NCBI RefSeq assembly: GCF_000758325.1
Contig: NZ_CP009459.1
Span: forward strand, 2,046,001-2,110,000
Length of the DNA stretch: 64,000 nucleotides
From: Cedecea neteri
GTDB lineage: Bacteria; Pseudomonadota; Gammaproteobacteria; Enterobacterales; Enterobacteriaceae
Reading direction: 5' to 3'
Position 1 is the stretch's first letter; every line of letters starts with the position of its first letter. The notes below the pieces were generated by a model. The model saw only the letters and a program-made list of their open reading frames with translations, ran no database searches and was not told the DNA's origin. Shown one piece after another: positions 17,436 through 26,234 of the stretch. The position numbers and the translations under genes are program-made.

Positions 17436-17948
17436 ATGAGTTTGAAAATACGTAGAGCAACGCCGGAAGATGTGCCACTTTTAACGGCGCTGGGGAGCAC
17501 AAGCTATCGCTATCACTTTGAGCGGCATTGGGTTTCCAGTGAAGAACTTCAGGCTTTTATTGAGCAGGAATACGCTCAGGATACGCTCACGGAAAGCCTG
17601 GCCGATCCGACGGTTAGCTGGTTTATTGCTGAGGCTGAAAAGCCCGTGGGGTTTGCCAAAATTAGCTGGAACCGCCCGGTGCCGGAGCAGTCGTTTTCAG
17701 GCGCTTTGCTGAACAAACTCTATCTGGCGCCCGGTGAGACAGGCAAAAACTACGGGCGGATGATTTTCGACGAAATGATCCAGCTGGCGCAGCAGAGAGG
17801 GCACAATTACTTCTGGCTTGAAGTACTGGAGGGGAACGAGGGTGCACGGCGCTTTTATGAGGCCCAGGGCATGCGCCATTTAACCAGCGAAACGTTTTCC
17901 AGCGCCACCCAAACCAGCACCATTTATATTCTCGGCAAAAGTCTTTAA
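17436..17948 (+). CDS. GNAT-family N-acetyltransferase
   Basis: This 170-residue protein is a single GNAT domain that would transfer an acetyl group from acetyl-CoA to an unidentified amine. The core is visible as LNKLYLAPGETGKNYGRMIF (acetyl-CoA pyrophosphate loop, about 92-111), WLEVLEGNEGARRFYEAQGM (about 129-148) and the final strand. The ATG at 17436 begins MSLKIRRATPED, the usual GNAT opening; a GTG at 17427 is possible. The next gene starts 5 bases after the stop, so the two are co-transcribed. Confidence 0.8.
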   Translation: MSLKIRRATPEDVPLLTALGSTSYRYHFERHWVSSEELQAFIEQEYAQDTLTESLADPTVSWFIAEAEKPVGFAKISWNRPVPEQSFSGALLNKLYLAPGETGKNYGRMIFDEMIQLAQQRGHNYFWLEVLEGNEGARRFYEAQGMRHLTSETFSSATQTSTIYILGKSL

Positions 17949-17953
17949 ACATC

Positions 17954-18484
17954 ATGAAATCAGGTATTCTGTCTGTTTTTTTCATTGCTGCGCTTAGCCT
18001 GCCAGCTTCCGCCATGGCCACACCAAACGTTCAGGTAGGCTTTTCCCCGGAAGGTTCGGCCAGAGCGCTGGTGCTGCAGACGCTCGCCGGGGCGCAGAAA
18101 TCTATCCGCATGATAGGTTATTCGTTCCAGGCGCCCGATATTGTTCAGGCGCTGGTGGACGCGAAAAAACGTGGCGTTGACGTTCGCGTGGTGGTGGATA
18201 AAAAGCGTAATCAGAATAAAGCGAGCCTGAAAGCCATGAACGTTGCGGCGGCGAACGGTATTCAGCTTCGCATCGATGGGCACTATCACATTCAGCATGA
18301 TAAAACGATCGTTGTGGATGAGCGAACCGTGGAAACCGGCTCGTTCAACTTCGCGCCTTCCGCCGAAACGGAGAACAGTGAAAACGTGGTGGTACTAAGC
18401 AATATGCCAGATATCGCCAGGCAGTATGTTGCCCACTGGGAAAGCCGCTGGGCGCTGGGTGTGCCTTTCCAGTCCTCTCCGTGA
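17954..18484 (+). CDS. Secreted phospholipase D-family endonuclease (Nuc-like)
   Basis: The 176-residue protein has a signal peptide (ending PASAMA) and a single phospholipase D domain with one HKD motif: His and Lys in HDKTIVVD (about 114-121), then GSFNF. It has the size and single-motif layout of the plasmid pKM101 Nuc endonuclease, which works as a homodimer in the periplasm and cuts DNA without metal. Degradation of extracellular or incoming DNA is the likely role; a phospholipase activity cannot be excluded. It follows the acetyltransferase gene after 5 bases. Confidence 0.83.
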   Translation: MKSGILSVFFIAALSLPASAMATPNVQVGFSPEGSARALVLQTLAGAQKSIRMIGYSFQAPDIVQALVDAKKRGVDVRVVVDKKRNQNKASLKAMNVAAANGIQLRIDGHYHIQHDKTIVVDERTVETGSFNFAPSAETENSENVVVLSNMPDIARQYVAHWESRWALGVPFQSSP

Positions 18485-18531
18485 GTGGGTTTGCTTTCCT
18501 TAAATAAACGATATTTTGCTGAGATAAAAAC

Positions 18532-18561
18532 AGAGATAGCGCCCGCTGAGCCGCTATCTCT
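18532..18561. terminator. Terminator between convergent genes
   Basis: A 10-bp stem (AGAGATAGCG / CGCTATCTCT) with a 10-base loop and a short T-run lies between the nuclease gene and the convergent reductase gene. It could serve both. Confidence 0.7.
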
Positions 18562-18588
18562 TTGCTATTTAACTCGTGAGTTAAGCGA

Positions 18589-19299
18589 TTAAATTTTGTG
18601 GAATTTATAGTTTAACCAGACCATACCTTCTTCAAGTTTCTCAACGGACAACAGCTCAAGCGCCTGCCCCGCAGCCGGTAGATCGCCCGGTTTGCCGTGG
18701 AACTCAAAGATGGACGGCATGCCGGAAAGCCCGTCTACGCCGGGGTAAATCAGCAGGCTCAGAGCATCGAGCAGGCCCGCTTTCAGGAAGGTTCCATTGA
18801 TAGTGCCGCCACCTTCAAGGCGCAGTTTTTTGAAACCAAAATCACGGCCTAAAATCTCCATCGCCCCGGCAATATCCTGGCCTTCGGCACCACTAAAGAG
18901 ATAAGACACGTTGCATTCGCGCAGGTGGGTGAGGTAGCGGTCAGACACCTTTTCACCCAGTATGGCAATAAAGTCATACTCGCTGCTGGGCTGGTATTTC
19001 ACCTTTCCGCTGGGGTCGGTGACGATGAAAATTCGCTTCCCGCTACGCGGGGCATTAAACGTTTTTGCGGCTTTGGTTGGCGCTTCGCCGGCGTGTTCGA
19101 ACGTCTCAAGAGACAGAAACTCCTGCAGCGTTACTCGGCCGAGAATAGTGGCCTCGCCGCCGACCTGTTCAGCCACTTTGAAATAGATATCCAGCACTTC
19201 TTCCGCCGACTTCCCGTTAAACGGTTTGCTATAGCGGGTGGTATCCAGACGACCATCGACGGTGGATTCCATATGGACGACAATTTGTGGTTTCATCAC
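18589..19299 (-). CDS. RibD C-terminal-like (dihydrofolate reductase fold) oxidoreductase
   Basis: The 236-residue protein has the fold shared by dihydrofolate reductase and the reductase half of RibD. It opens with the typical PQIVVHMESTVDGRL, has a nucleotide-binding block (KKLRLEGGGTINGTFL, about 153-168) and an LSLLIYPGVDG block. It is not a riboflavin-pathway RibD because the deaminase half is absent. The substrate is unknown. The gene faces an AraC regulator across about 245 bases, which may control it. Two ATGs begin the frame. Confidence 0.8.
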   Translation of the reverse strand: MMKPQIVVHMESTVDGRLDTTRYSKPFNGKSAEEVLDIYFKVAEQVGGEATILGRVTLQEFLSLETFEHAGEAPTKAAKTFNAPRSGKRIFIVTDPSGKVKYQPSSEYDFIAILGEKVSDRYLTHLRECNVSYLFSGAEGQDIAGAMEILGRDFGFKKLRLEGGGTINGTFLKAGLLDALSLLIYPGVDGLSGMPSIFEFHGKPGDLPAAGQALELLSVEKLEEGMVWLNYKFHKI

Positions 19300-19543
19300 T
19301 CAGCCCTTTATTTCACAAAAATGGCACGCAACTAACAGGTGATGGGTCGTTAAATCCCAACGTTGCGCAGATTAAGGCCCCTCGGTACTAAAGTCGATAA
19401 TGCTTCATCGCTCATTTACCGGGGCTTTGCTGAGGCTCATAGTAGTCCTGGGACGGAGGTATGTAATGCTGAATGCTATCTCATCATTGCCTAATACTTG
19501 CATTGTCTTAAAATGTGACGGGAGGGTTTCACCAGGGGAAGAT

Positions 19544-20437
19544 ATGGAACAGCGTTATGCCGAGTTAAGAGAGAGGCTGCTTTACCTTCTGCCGGACACG
19601 CAGAAAACCGCGACGGTAATCGACGGTCTGGGGCTTATCCGTCGTGACAGACCGGTGCGGGATGAAAGCTGCATCTACCAACCGATGATCGAATTTATCG
19701 TTCAGGGGCAACGAAAGACGGTTATCGGTAGCCAGCAACTGGAATATGGCGTCGGCCAGTTTATGGTGGCGGGGGTGGACACTCCCTGCCTGTTGAGCGA
19801 TATCAAAACTGACGCCGATGAACCTTTTCTGTGCGTGAATTTAGAACTTAATCTCTCGCTGATTACCGAACTTGCCGTCGAGCTTGAGGTTGGCGGTGTA
19901 TCTGAAAGCGACAACCACAAAGGTATCTGCATTACGCCTTGCACACCGGAACTTGTCGATGCTTTGCTGCGGCTGCTTCAGTTACTGGAACGCCCTGGTC
20001 ATATTCCTTTTCTGGCGCCTTTGTTTATCCGTGAAATGCATTTTTATCTGCTTGCTGGTCCTCTGGGCGCGTACTTGAGAGCGCTTGCAACGGAGGGCAG
20101 CCACAGTCAGCGCATTGCGCAGGCCGTGCACTGGCTACGTGGCAACTATCTTGAGCCGCTGAAAATCGAGTGGCTGGCCGACTGTGCCCATATGTCGGTG
20201 TCCACCTTCCACCGGCATTTTCGAAAGGTTACCTCCTTCAGCCCGCTGCAATATCAAAAACGCCTGCGTTTATACGAAGCGCAGCGTCTCATGCTGGCTG
20301 AGCACCAGGATGCAACCACCGCTGCTTTTCAGGTGGGCTATGAAAGCACCTCGCAGTTTAATCGGGAGTACAAGCGTGAATTCGGCTCCCCGCCGCTGCG
20401 TGATATTGAGCGAATGCGTTCCAGCGGCCTTGACTGA
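19544..20437 (+). CDS. AraC-family transcriptional regulator
   Basis: The 297-residue protein has an AraC-type N-terminal sensing domain (about 20-180) and a C-terminal pair of helix-turn-helix motifs (about 195-290). Recognisable parts are LADCAHMSVSTFHRHFRKVT and the family signature ending AFQVGYESTSQFNREYKREFG. I chose ATG 19544 because AGGGGA precedes it and the domain starts soon after; an upstream ATG at 19400 would add 48 residues unlike the family. It is divergent from the RibD-like reductase, a likely target. The effector is unknown. Confidence 0.85.
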   Translation: MEQRYAELRERLLYLLPDTQKTATVIDGLGLIRRDRPVRDESCIYQPMIEFIVQGQRKTVIGSQQLEYGVGQFMVAGVDTPCLLSDIKTDADEPFLCVNLELNLSLITELAVELEVGGVSESDNHKGICITPCTPELVDALLRLLQLLERPGHIPFLAPLFIREMHFYLLAGPLGAYLRALATEGSHSQRIAQAVHWLRGNYLEPLKIEWLADCAHMSVSTFHRHFRKVTSFSPLQYQKRLRLYEAQRLMLAEHQDATTAAFQVGYESTSQFNREYKREFGSPPLRDIERMRSSGLD

Positions 20438-20465
20438 CCCGGTGGCATTATTCTATTGAATTGAC

Positions 20466-20488
20466 ATTTGTTATGTTATAACGTTCTT
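20466..20488 (+). promoter_or_regulatory. Candidate Zur operator of zinT
   Basis: An imperfect palindrome centred on GTTATAAC (20475-20482), within TTGTTATGTTATAACGTTCTT, lies about 35-55 bases before zinT. It fits the enteric Zur pattern with its GTTATA core, and zinT is a known Zur target in E. coli. A TTGACA at 20461 may be the -35 element, which the operator would cover. Confidence 0.6.
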
Positions 20489-20520
20489 GTTTTCGTGTAA
20501 GGAATACACAGGGGAACAGT

Positions 20521-21165
20521 ATGATCATGAAAAAATCGGCGTTTATTCTGGGCATGGGCGTGTTGCTGGCGAGCCATCAGGCGCTGGCGCACGGCCACCA
20601 TCACGGCAAACCGCTCACGGAAGTGGAACAAAAGGCGAGCGAAGGGATCTTTGACGACGTTAACGTGAAAGACCGCGCGCTGTCCGACTGGGACGGGATC
20701 TGGCAGTCGGTCAATCCTCTGCTGCTCAGCGGCGACCTCGATCCGGTGTTGGAGAAAAAAGCCAAAAAAAGCGGCAAAAGCCTGGCGGAGTATCGCGCGT
20801 ATTATCAAAAGGGCTATGCGACAAACGTGGAGATGATTGGGATTGAGAATAACGTCATCGAGTTTCACGTTGGCAAAGATGTTCAAAGCTGTCATTACGA
20901 CTATGCCGGGCACAAAATCCTGACCTACACCTCGGGAAAGAAGGGCGTTCGCTACCTGTTTGAGTGCAAAGACACGCAGTCCAAAGCACCAAAATTCGTG
21001 CAGTTTAGCGACCACATCATCGCCCCGCGCCAGTCGCAGCATTTCCATATTTTTATGGGAAGTGAATCACAAGATGCTTTGCTGAAAGAGATGGATAACT
21101 GGCCGACCTATTACCCGTACAACATGACCAAAGCGCAGGTTGTCGACGAGATGCTGCATCACTAA
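20521..21165 (+). CDS. zinT: Periplasmic zinc-binding protein ZinT
   Basis: The 214-residue precursor has a signal peptide ending QALA, then a histidine-rich metal-collecting start (HGHHHGK). The mature calycin-like domain contains the family sequences [13 protein letters not shown] and YYPYNMT. ZinT binds zinc (and cadmium) in the periplasm and works with the ZnuABC importer. AGGGGA lies 5 bases before the first ATG; MIM allows a second start at 20527. Regulation by Zur is likely from the palindrome upstream. It ends against a terminator. Confidence 0.93.
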   Translation: MIMKKSAFILGMGVLLASHQALAHGHHHGKPLTEVEQKASEGIFDDVNVKDRALSDWDGIWQSVNPLLLSGDLDPVLEKKAKKSGKSLAEYRAYYQKGYATNVEMIGIENNVIEFHVGKDVQSCHYDYAGHKILTYTSGKKGVRYLFECKDTQSKAPKFVQFSDHIIAPRQSQHFHIFMGSESQDALLKEMDNWPTYYPYNMTKAQVVDEMLHH

Positions 21166-21174
21166 CCTAGTAAA

Positions 21175-21196
21175 AAGGCGGCCCGATGGCCGCCTT
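21175..21196. terminator. Two-way terminator between zinT and the barrel gene
   Basis: A perfect 9-bp stem AAGGCGGCC / GGCCGCCTT with a CGAT loop is preceded by a run of A bases. It lies between two converging genes and can end transcription from both sides; the minus-strand reading has the T-run. Confidence 0.85.
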
Positions 21197-21201
21197 AGTG
21201 G

Positions 21202-21885
21202 TTAGAACAGGTAGCGAGTACCAATCGTGAACTCGCTGGAGGCCAGACGAGCCTTCATCTGCTCGTCCTTCAGGCCACGCACGTTCCCGAAGGTGTTATA
21301 GCCGCTTTCCACTTTCCCCATATCCACGTAGCGATAGCCCACGTCGAAGCTCAGGCGGTCGATTGGCGAGTAGCTGACGCCCGCGCCCAGCGAATAAGCG
21401 AGATTGTTTTGCGTGCTGTTGGCGTATTCGCGAGCGGCATTGCCCTGCCAGCCGCCGGCTTTCACTTTCGCAATACCCAGGCCAGCGGTGCCAAATAGCG
21501 ATACCCCATAGCCCAGATCGTAATCGCGATAGACGTTCAGCATCAGCCGCTCGGTGTTCAGCTTCAGGTGGTTCAGGCTGGTCGGGAAGGCGGTTGAGCC
21601 GCTGGTAAATTCAGTTTTCTGGCGGAAGGTATATTCCCCTTCGGTGCGCCAGCCGTTGCCATACTGGTAGCCCGCCGCCAGCGAAGCGCCGCCGAGTCTG
21701 TCTTTCTCTTTACCGCCAACAAACTGGCCGACGCCGGGACGGCTGCTGGTGTCCTGGTCACTGGCATGCTGCTCGCTGTGGACGTATTTCGCCGAAGCGT
21801 AGTAGCCTTCATCGCTGGTGGCTGCGGCTGCATGTCCCGCGCTCAGCATAAGCGCCAGCGTCAGTAAGCTTTTCTTGTAATGCAT
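21202..21885 (-). CDS. Outer-membrane beta-barrel protein
   Basis: The 227-residue precursor has a signal peptide ending HAAA, followed by alternating strands typical of an eight-stranded barrel of the OmpX/opacity type. It ends in FTIGTRYLF, the C-terminal aromatic signature recognised by the barrel assembly machinery. The strand GVSYSPIDRLSFDVGYRYVDMGK is characteristic of this porin-like family. Its function is unknown. It lies 18 bases after the HbpS-like gene, so the two share a transcript, probably downstream of the two-component pair. Confidence 0.8.
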   Translation of the reverse strand: MHYKKSLLTLALMLSAGHAAAATSDEGYYASAKYVHSEQHASDQDTSSRPGVGQFVGGKEKDRLGGASLAAGYQYGNGWRTEGEYTFRQKTEFTSGSTAFPTSLNHLKLNTERLMLNVYRDYDLGYGVSLFGTAGLGIAKVKAGGWQGNAAREYANSTQNNLAYSLGAGVSYSPIDRLSFDVGYRYVDMGKVESGYNTFGNVRGLKDEQMKARLASSEFTIGTRYLF

Positions 21886-21903
21886 GTCCTGCTCCTTGTG
21901 GTG

Positions 21904-22401
21904 TTATCCCGCGTTCAGTTCTTTTTCAATGTTGTTTAAGCCTGCCTGGGCACAGGCCTGATCCAGATGGCCGCCCGGTGCGCCGCCGACGCCGACCGCG
22001 CCAATCACCTGTTCACCGGACTTCACCGGCACGCCGCCCGCCAGCAGCAAGAAGCCTGGAATATCACGCAGGTTGGCCGCGCCCGCATTGGACTGAGAGC
22101 CCTTCATCACATTGTCGGTTGGGTTTTTGGTGGTCAGCGAGGTGAAGGCCTTCATGCGGCTGGCTTCCACGGTGTGCGGCCCGGCGTTGTCCATGCGCTT
22201 CATCACCAGCGGGGTGCCTGAACGATCGACCACGGTGACTGCCACGTTGTAGTTGTCTTTGGCACAGGCCTGAATGACGCTTTGCGCCAGCTTATCGGCG
22301 AGGTCGAGGGAGATGTTTTTCTGGCTCAGCACGCCGGTGGCGGCGCTGGCCGTGGAGACGATACCGCCCAGCAGCAGGGCGCTTAACAGAAGACGTTTCA
22401 T
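21904..22401 (-). CDS. Secreted GlcG/HbpS-family heme-binding-type protein
   Basis: The 165-residue protein has a signal peptide (MKRLLLSALLLGGIVSTASA) and a single GlcG/HbpS domain. The hallmark VTVVDRSGTPLVMKRMD lies near residue 60 and a glycine-rich block (GAVGVGGAPGGHLDQACA) near 140. Streptomyces HbpS is an extracellular heme-binding octamer that signals redox stress to the SenS kinase. I chose the ATG at 22401, which starts the signal peptide. It lies 92 bases after the response regulator gene and just before the barrel gene. Heme binding is inferred only from the family. Confidence 0.8.
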   Translation of the reverse strand: MKRLLLSALLLGGIVSTASAATGVLSQKNISLDLADKLAQSVIQACAKDNYNVAVTVVDRSGTPLVMKRMDNAGPHTVEASRMKAFTSLTTKNPTDNVMKGSQSNAGAANLRDIPGFLLLAGGVPVKSGEQVIGAVGVGGAPGGHLDQACAQAGLNNIEKELNAG

Positions 22402-22493
22402 GATGTTGCTCCAGAGTTGTTGGCTATGGGGCAATACTATGCAACGCGGAGATAGCGGGAAATTGGCGCGAACACCTAACTTTCCAGGTAGTT

Positions 22494-23114
22494 TTACTTA
22501 GTCTCTTTGGCGATGTCGCTGTAGGTTTTGAGCAGTTTAGGCAGCGAATTGACTTCCAGTTTGGAAAATATATTAGCGCGGTGAGCCTCCACGGTGCGCG
22601 GCGACAGCGAACAAAGCTGCGCGATCTCCTTGCTGGAATAGCCCTGAATAAGTTGTTCCAGCATCTCTTTTTCCCGTGTGGTGAGCGTGGCCAGTTTTTC
22701 CTGCAGCGGCTGCCACTGCTGCCGGGCTTCAATCTTCGCTTTCTGTTGTTCCATTGCCGCGCCGACAACCTCGAACAGCAGATCGGCATCAACCGGCTTG
22801 GTCAGGAACTCAAAGGCCCCGTTTTTAAACGCGCGGCGGCATAAATCGATGTTGCCGTGCCCGGTCATGATAATCACCGGCAGCGCCAGGCCTTGCTGCG
22901 TCCACTCCTCCAGCAGCGTCAGCCCGGTTTTCCCCGGCATGCGGATATCGAGCAGCAGGCAGCCGTCGAGCTGGCTTAAGTCACCGGCGTTTTGCTGAAA
23001 CGCCTGGGCGCTGTCAAAGGCCAGGGTTTTCCAGCCGACGGTGGCGAGCAGCAGACTCAGCGAATCGCGAATGGCGGCGTCATCGTCAATCAGCCAGATA
23101 CACGGTGTTATCAT
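22494..23114 (-). CDS. FixJ/NarL-type response regulator
   Basis: The 206-residue regulator has a receiver domain with the acidic pair DDD (10-12), phospho-acceptor aspartate in LLLDIRMPG (about 56), MTGHG and the lysine in FLTKPVD. A LuxR-type helix-turn-helix follows (about 140-200, LTTREKEMLEQL to VEAHRANIFSKL). It resembles FixJ/TtrR-type activators. The start overlaps the kinase stop by 4 bases. The HbpS-like gene directly downstream is the obvious candidate target. Confidence 0.88.
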   Translation of the reverse strand: MITPCIWLIDDDAAIRDSLSLLLATVGWKTLAFDSAQAFQQNAGDLSQLDGCLLLDIRMPGKTGLTLLEEWTQQGLALPVIIMTGHGNIDLCRRAFKNGAFEFLTKPVDADLLFEVVGAAMEQQKAKIEARQQWQPLQEKLATLTTREKEMLEQLIQGYSSKEIAQLCSLSPRTVEAHRANIFSKLEVNSLPKLLKTYSDIAKETK

Positions 23115-24418
23115 TTCTCCTCCTCCTTAAGAGGGAACCACAGGCGGAAGCAGGCTCCACCCTCTGGCGCGTTACTAACCTCAAGGGTGCCGCTCAGCCG
23201 CTGTACCAGCGTGTCGGCGAGCGCCATCCCCAGTCCGACGCCCTGCGCGCGGGTAGTGAAGAATGGGATAAAGACCTGTTCCAGCGCCTCCGGGGAAAGC
23301 CCCGGCCCGCCGTCCGTTATCGTCAGCGTGATGCCGTTATTTTCCGAACTTGCCTCCAGCTGTATCCAGCCCGCGCCGTTAGTTTGTGCCTGAATCGCGT
23401 TGCTGGCGATGTTATGGAGGATTTGCTCCACCCACAGCTGCGGGGCATACAGCGGCGGCAGGTCATCGGCAAAATGGCTGGTCACGCGGATTTTGCTGCT
23501 TTGCAGTTCGTTATCCAGCAGTTTGCACACGCGCTGCCAGAGCTGTGGGAGGTTGACCCGCTGGTACTCGGCGCCTTCACTGGTGAGCTTCTGGCGGAAC
23601 TGGCTGAGCAGGGCATCGATGCGCTTTATCTGCAGCACGGCAGCGTCCAGCAGTTCTGGTACCTGGGCCGGATTGTCCTGTTTAATCAGCCGTACCGCCG
23701 CCTGGCTATAGCTCATGATGGCACTCAGCGGCTGGTTTAGCTCGTGCACCATGCCGGCCGCCAGTTCTCCCATGGTATTGAGGCGCGTCAGTTCGGCGTA
23801 GCGGACGCGCAGGTCGGCAATGTCCCGGCGGCGTTTATTGGCCTGATATTGCGTCAGCAAGTAGATCGCCAGCGCCCAAAACAGCGCCGGGGAAGCTATC
23901 AGCCACCAGGGCAGTTTCGCCCAGGCCGGGCTGTCGCTGACCGAAACTAAAAACGGCTGCGTCGGGCTGGCCACGGTTTTATCCCACTGCCAGTAAGCCG
24001 GGGCGGCATTGCCCTGCTCACAAAGGACAGTGTTATTCCAACTGATGCTGAGATGTTGAAAGGTCTTTTTCTCGCCCAGCGTGTCGAGCAGTGTTGGGAG
24101 ATCAATCAGCAGCGAAAGGTTAGGGCGGTTCAGCCAGTAGCGGCCATTGGCTTCCGGCACAATCGCCAGGCGCGGCTCCGGGTTGTCATGCCGCCGCCAC
24201 TCGACCACTTGCGGCAGAATGTGCTGCACCTCAACGGTGTTTTGGCTGACGGGCAGCAGCGGAATGATGGCATCGTGCTGGGACAGCTTGACCGTAATTT
24301 CACGGTAAAGAATGCGGAAGTCGGCGGATTTGTCTTCGTACTGCTGCTGTAAAAACCAGGCGCCAAGGCCCGCGCAGCTAAGCAGCGTGAGCAGTAGCCA
24401 GCTGATTATCCTTAACAT
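23111..24418 (-). CDS. Membrane sensor histidine kinase
   Basis: The 435-residue kinase has two membrane segments (about 4-22 and 167-190) enclosing a periplasmic sensor domain of about 145 residues. The cytoplasmic part has the phospho-acceptor motif GMVHELNQPLSAI (about 215-227) and the ATP-binding boxes HNIASNAIQA, DGGPGL, FIPFFTT and GVGLGMA. The HELNQPL form of the H-box is that of DctB/FixL/TtrS-type kinases, which pair with FixJ- or NtrC-like regulators, as here. The periplasmic domain has no heme motif that I recognise. The signal is unknown. Confidence 0.88.
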   Translation of the reverse strand: MLRIISWLLLTLLSCAGLGAWFLQQQYEDKSADFRILYREITVKLSQHDAIIPLLPVSQNTVEVQHILPQVVEWRRHDNPEPRLAIVPEANGRYWLNRPNLSLLIDLPTLLDTLGEKKTFQHLSISWNNTVLCEQGNAAPAYWQWDKTVASPTQPFLVSVSDSPAWAKLPWWLIASPALFWALAIYLLTQYQANKRRRDIADLRVRYAELTRLNTMGELAAGMVHELNQPLSAIMSYSQAAVRLIKQDNPAQVPELLDAAVLQIKRIDALLSQFRQKLTSEGAEYQRVNLPQLWQRVCKLLDNELQSSKIRVTSHFADDLPPLYAPQLWVEQILHNIASNAIQAQTNGAGWIQLEASSENNGITLTITDGGPGLSPEALEQVFIPFFTTRAQGVGLGMALADTLVQRLSGTLEVSNAPEGGACFRLWFPLKEEEK

Positions 24419-24478
24419 GCGGAATCCTTACGTTGGCGTTGGCTGAAATGTGGCCTCAGTATGGGGTAACTTTGGGGC

Positions 24479-24506
24479 AAAAAAAAGCGGGCGCCGTAGT
24501 ACCCGC
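24479..24506 (-). terminator. Rho-independent terminator of fumB
   Basis: Read on the minus strand, a GCGGG / CCCGC stem is followed by a run of about eight T bases, 24 bases after the fumB stop. This is a standard intrinsic terminator and ends the transporter-fumarase transcript. Confidence 0.85.
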
Positions 24507-24529
24507 CTTATTATCAGTATTCACTGAAC

Positions 24530-26179
24530 TCAATGCTTGTTACAGCCCGCGCACTGCTTGTTCTGGATCTGCTGGAAGAAGTCGTTGCCTTTGTCATCTA
24601 CCAGGATAAACGCCGGGAAATCTTCCACTTCGATTTTCCAGATAGCTTCCATACCCAGCTCAGGGTATTCCACCAGTTCAAGGCTCTTGATGCTGTTTTG
24701 CGCCAGCACTGCCGCAGGGCCACCGATGCTGCCGAGGTAGAACCCGCCGTGTTTGTGGCAGGCGTCGGTCACTGGCTTGCTGCGGTTACCTTTCGCCAGC
24801 ATGATCATGCTGCCGCCGTTAGCCTGCAGCTGATCCACATAGGAGTCCATGCGGCCTGCGGTGGTTGGGCCCAGGGAACCGGATGCGTAACCTGCTGGGG
24901 TTTTAGCCGGGCCAGCGTAGTAGATTGGGTGATCTTTCACGTACTGTGGCAGCTCTTCGCCGTTATCGAGGCGTTCTTTCAGCTTCGCGTGGGCGATGTC
25001 GCGCGCCACGATGATGGTGCCGCTGAGCGACAGGCGAGTGGACACCGGGAAGTCGGACAGCTGGGCGAGGATCTCTTTCATCGGGCGGTTCAGGTTCACT
25101 TTCACCGCTTCGCCTTCTCCGGCCTGGCGCAGATCTTCCGGGATGTATTTGCCCGGATTGCTTTCCAGCTTCTCAATCCAGATGCCGTCTTTGTTGATTT
25201 TCGCCTTGATGTTGCGGTCGGCGGAGCAGGAAACGCCCATGCCGATTGGGCAGGAGGCGCCGTGGCGCGGCAGGCGAACGACGCGGATGTCATGGGCGAA
25301 GTATTTGCCGCCGAACTGCGCGCCCAGGCCGAGCTTCTGCGCTTCTTCCAGCAGCTCTTGCTCAAGCTGTACGTCGCGGAACGCCTGGCCGTGCTCGTTG
25401 CCTTCGGTTGGCAGGCCGTCGTAATAATGTGTCGACGCCAGCTTCACGGTTTTCAGCGTAGATTCAGCGGAGGTGCCGCCAATCACAAACGCGACGTGGT
25501 ACGGCGGGCAGGCTGCGGTGCCCAGGGTACGCATCTTCTCAACCAGGTAATTTTTCAGCTTGGCCGGGGTGATCAGCGCTTTAGTTTCCTGGTAGAGATA
25601 GGTTTTGTTGGCGGAGCCGCCGCCTTTGGCGACGCACAGGAATTTGTATTCATCGCCGTCCACGCTGTAGAGATCAATCTGCGCAGGCAGGTTGGTGCCG
25701 GTGTTCACCTCTTTGTACATATCCAGCGGAGCGTTCTGGGAGTAGCGCAGGTTGTCTTCGATGTAGGTGTTGTACACGCCCTGAGACAGCGCCGCTTCAT
25801 CGCCACCGCCGGTCCAGACGCGCTGGCCTTTTTTACCCATGATGATGGCGGTGCCGGTATCCTGGCAGGTCGGCAGAATGCCTTTGGCCGAGATTTCAGA
25901 GTTACGCAGGAACTGCAGTGCGACGTACTTATCGTTCTCGCTGGCTTCCGGATCGCTCAGGATATCCGCCACCTGCTGCTGGTGTGCCGGGCGTAGCATA
26001 AACGCCGCATCGTGAAACGCCTGCTGAGCGAGCAGGGTTAGCGCCTGTGGCTCAACTTTAAGAATGGACTGGCCTTCAAATTCGCTGACGGAAACGTGGT
26101 CGCGGGTTAACAGGTAGTATTCGGTGTCGTCATGCGCCAGTGGGAAGGGATTTTGGTAAACAAAAGGTTTGTTCGACAT
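24530..26179 (-). CDS. fumB: Class I fumarate hydratase, FumB-like
   Basis: The 549-residue enzyme interconverts fumarate and malate using an oxygen-sensitive [4Fe-4S] cluster. Cluster cysteines are expected in [22 protein letters not shown] and the conserved GTAACPPY region. Length and sequence are nearly those of E. coli FumA/FumB; the C-terminus (NKQCAGC) and internal [15 protein letters not shown] look more like FumB, the anaerobic isozyme. It lies 55 bases after the dicarboxylate transporter gene and ends at a strong terminator. The partners suggest malate-to-fumarate flow toward fumarate reduction. Confidence 0.93.
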   Translation of the reverse strand: MSNKPFVYQNPFPLAHDDTEYYLLTRDHVSVSEFEGQSILKVEPQALTLLAQQAFHDAAFMLRPAHQQQVADILSDPEASENDKYVALQFLRNSEISAKGILPTCQDTGTAIIMGKKGQRVWTGGGDEAALSQGVYNTYIEDNLRYSQNAPLDMYKEVNTGTNLPAQIDLYSVDGDEYKFLCVAKGGGSANKTYLYQETKALITPAKLKNYLVEKMRTLGTAACPPYHVAFVIGGTSAESTLKTVKLASTHYYDGLPTEGNEHGQAFRDVQLEQELLEEAQKLGLGAQFGGKYFAHDIRVVRLPRHGASCPIGMGVSCSADRNIKAKINKDGIWIEKLESNPGKYIPEDLRQAGEGEAVKVNLNRPMKEILAQLSDFPVSTRLSLSGTIIVARDIAHAKLKERLDNGEELPQYVKDHPIYYAGPAKTPAGYASGSLGPTTAGRMDSYVDQLQANGGSMIMLAKGNRSKPVTDACHKHGGFYLGSIGGPAAVLAQNSIKSLELVEYPELGMEAIWKIEVEDFPAFILVDDKGNDFFQQIQNKQCAGCNKH

Positions 26180-26234
26180 AGCTCGTTACTCCATAAAAAT
26201 AAACCGCCGGAGGTTACCCTCCAGCGGCTTTAAA

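Noticed and set aside
24533-25996. A 487-codon open frame opposite fumB
   Set aside because: It lies wholly antisense to a complete, highly conserved fumarase and arises from third-position GC bias; its composition is valine-, histidine- and arginine-rich with no domain.
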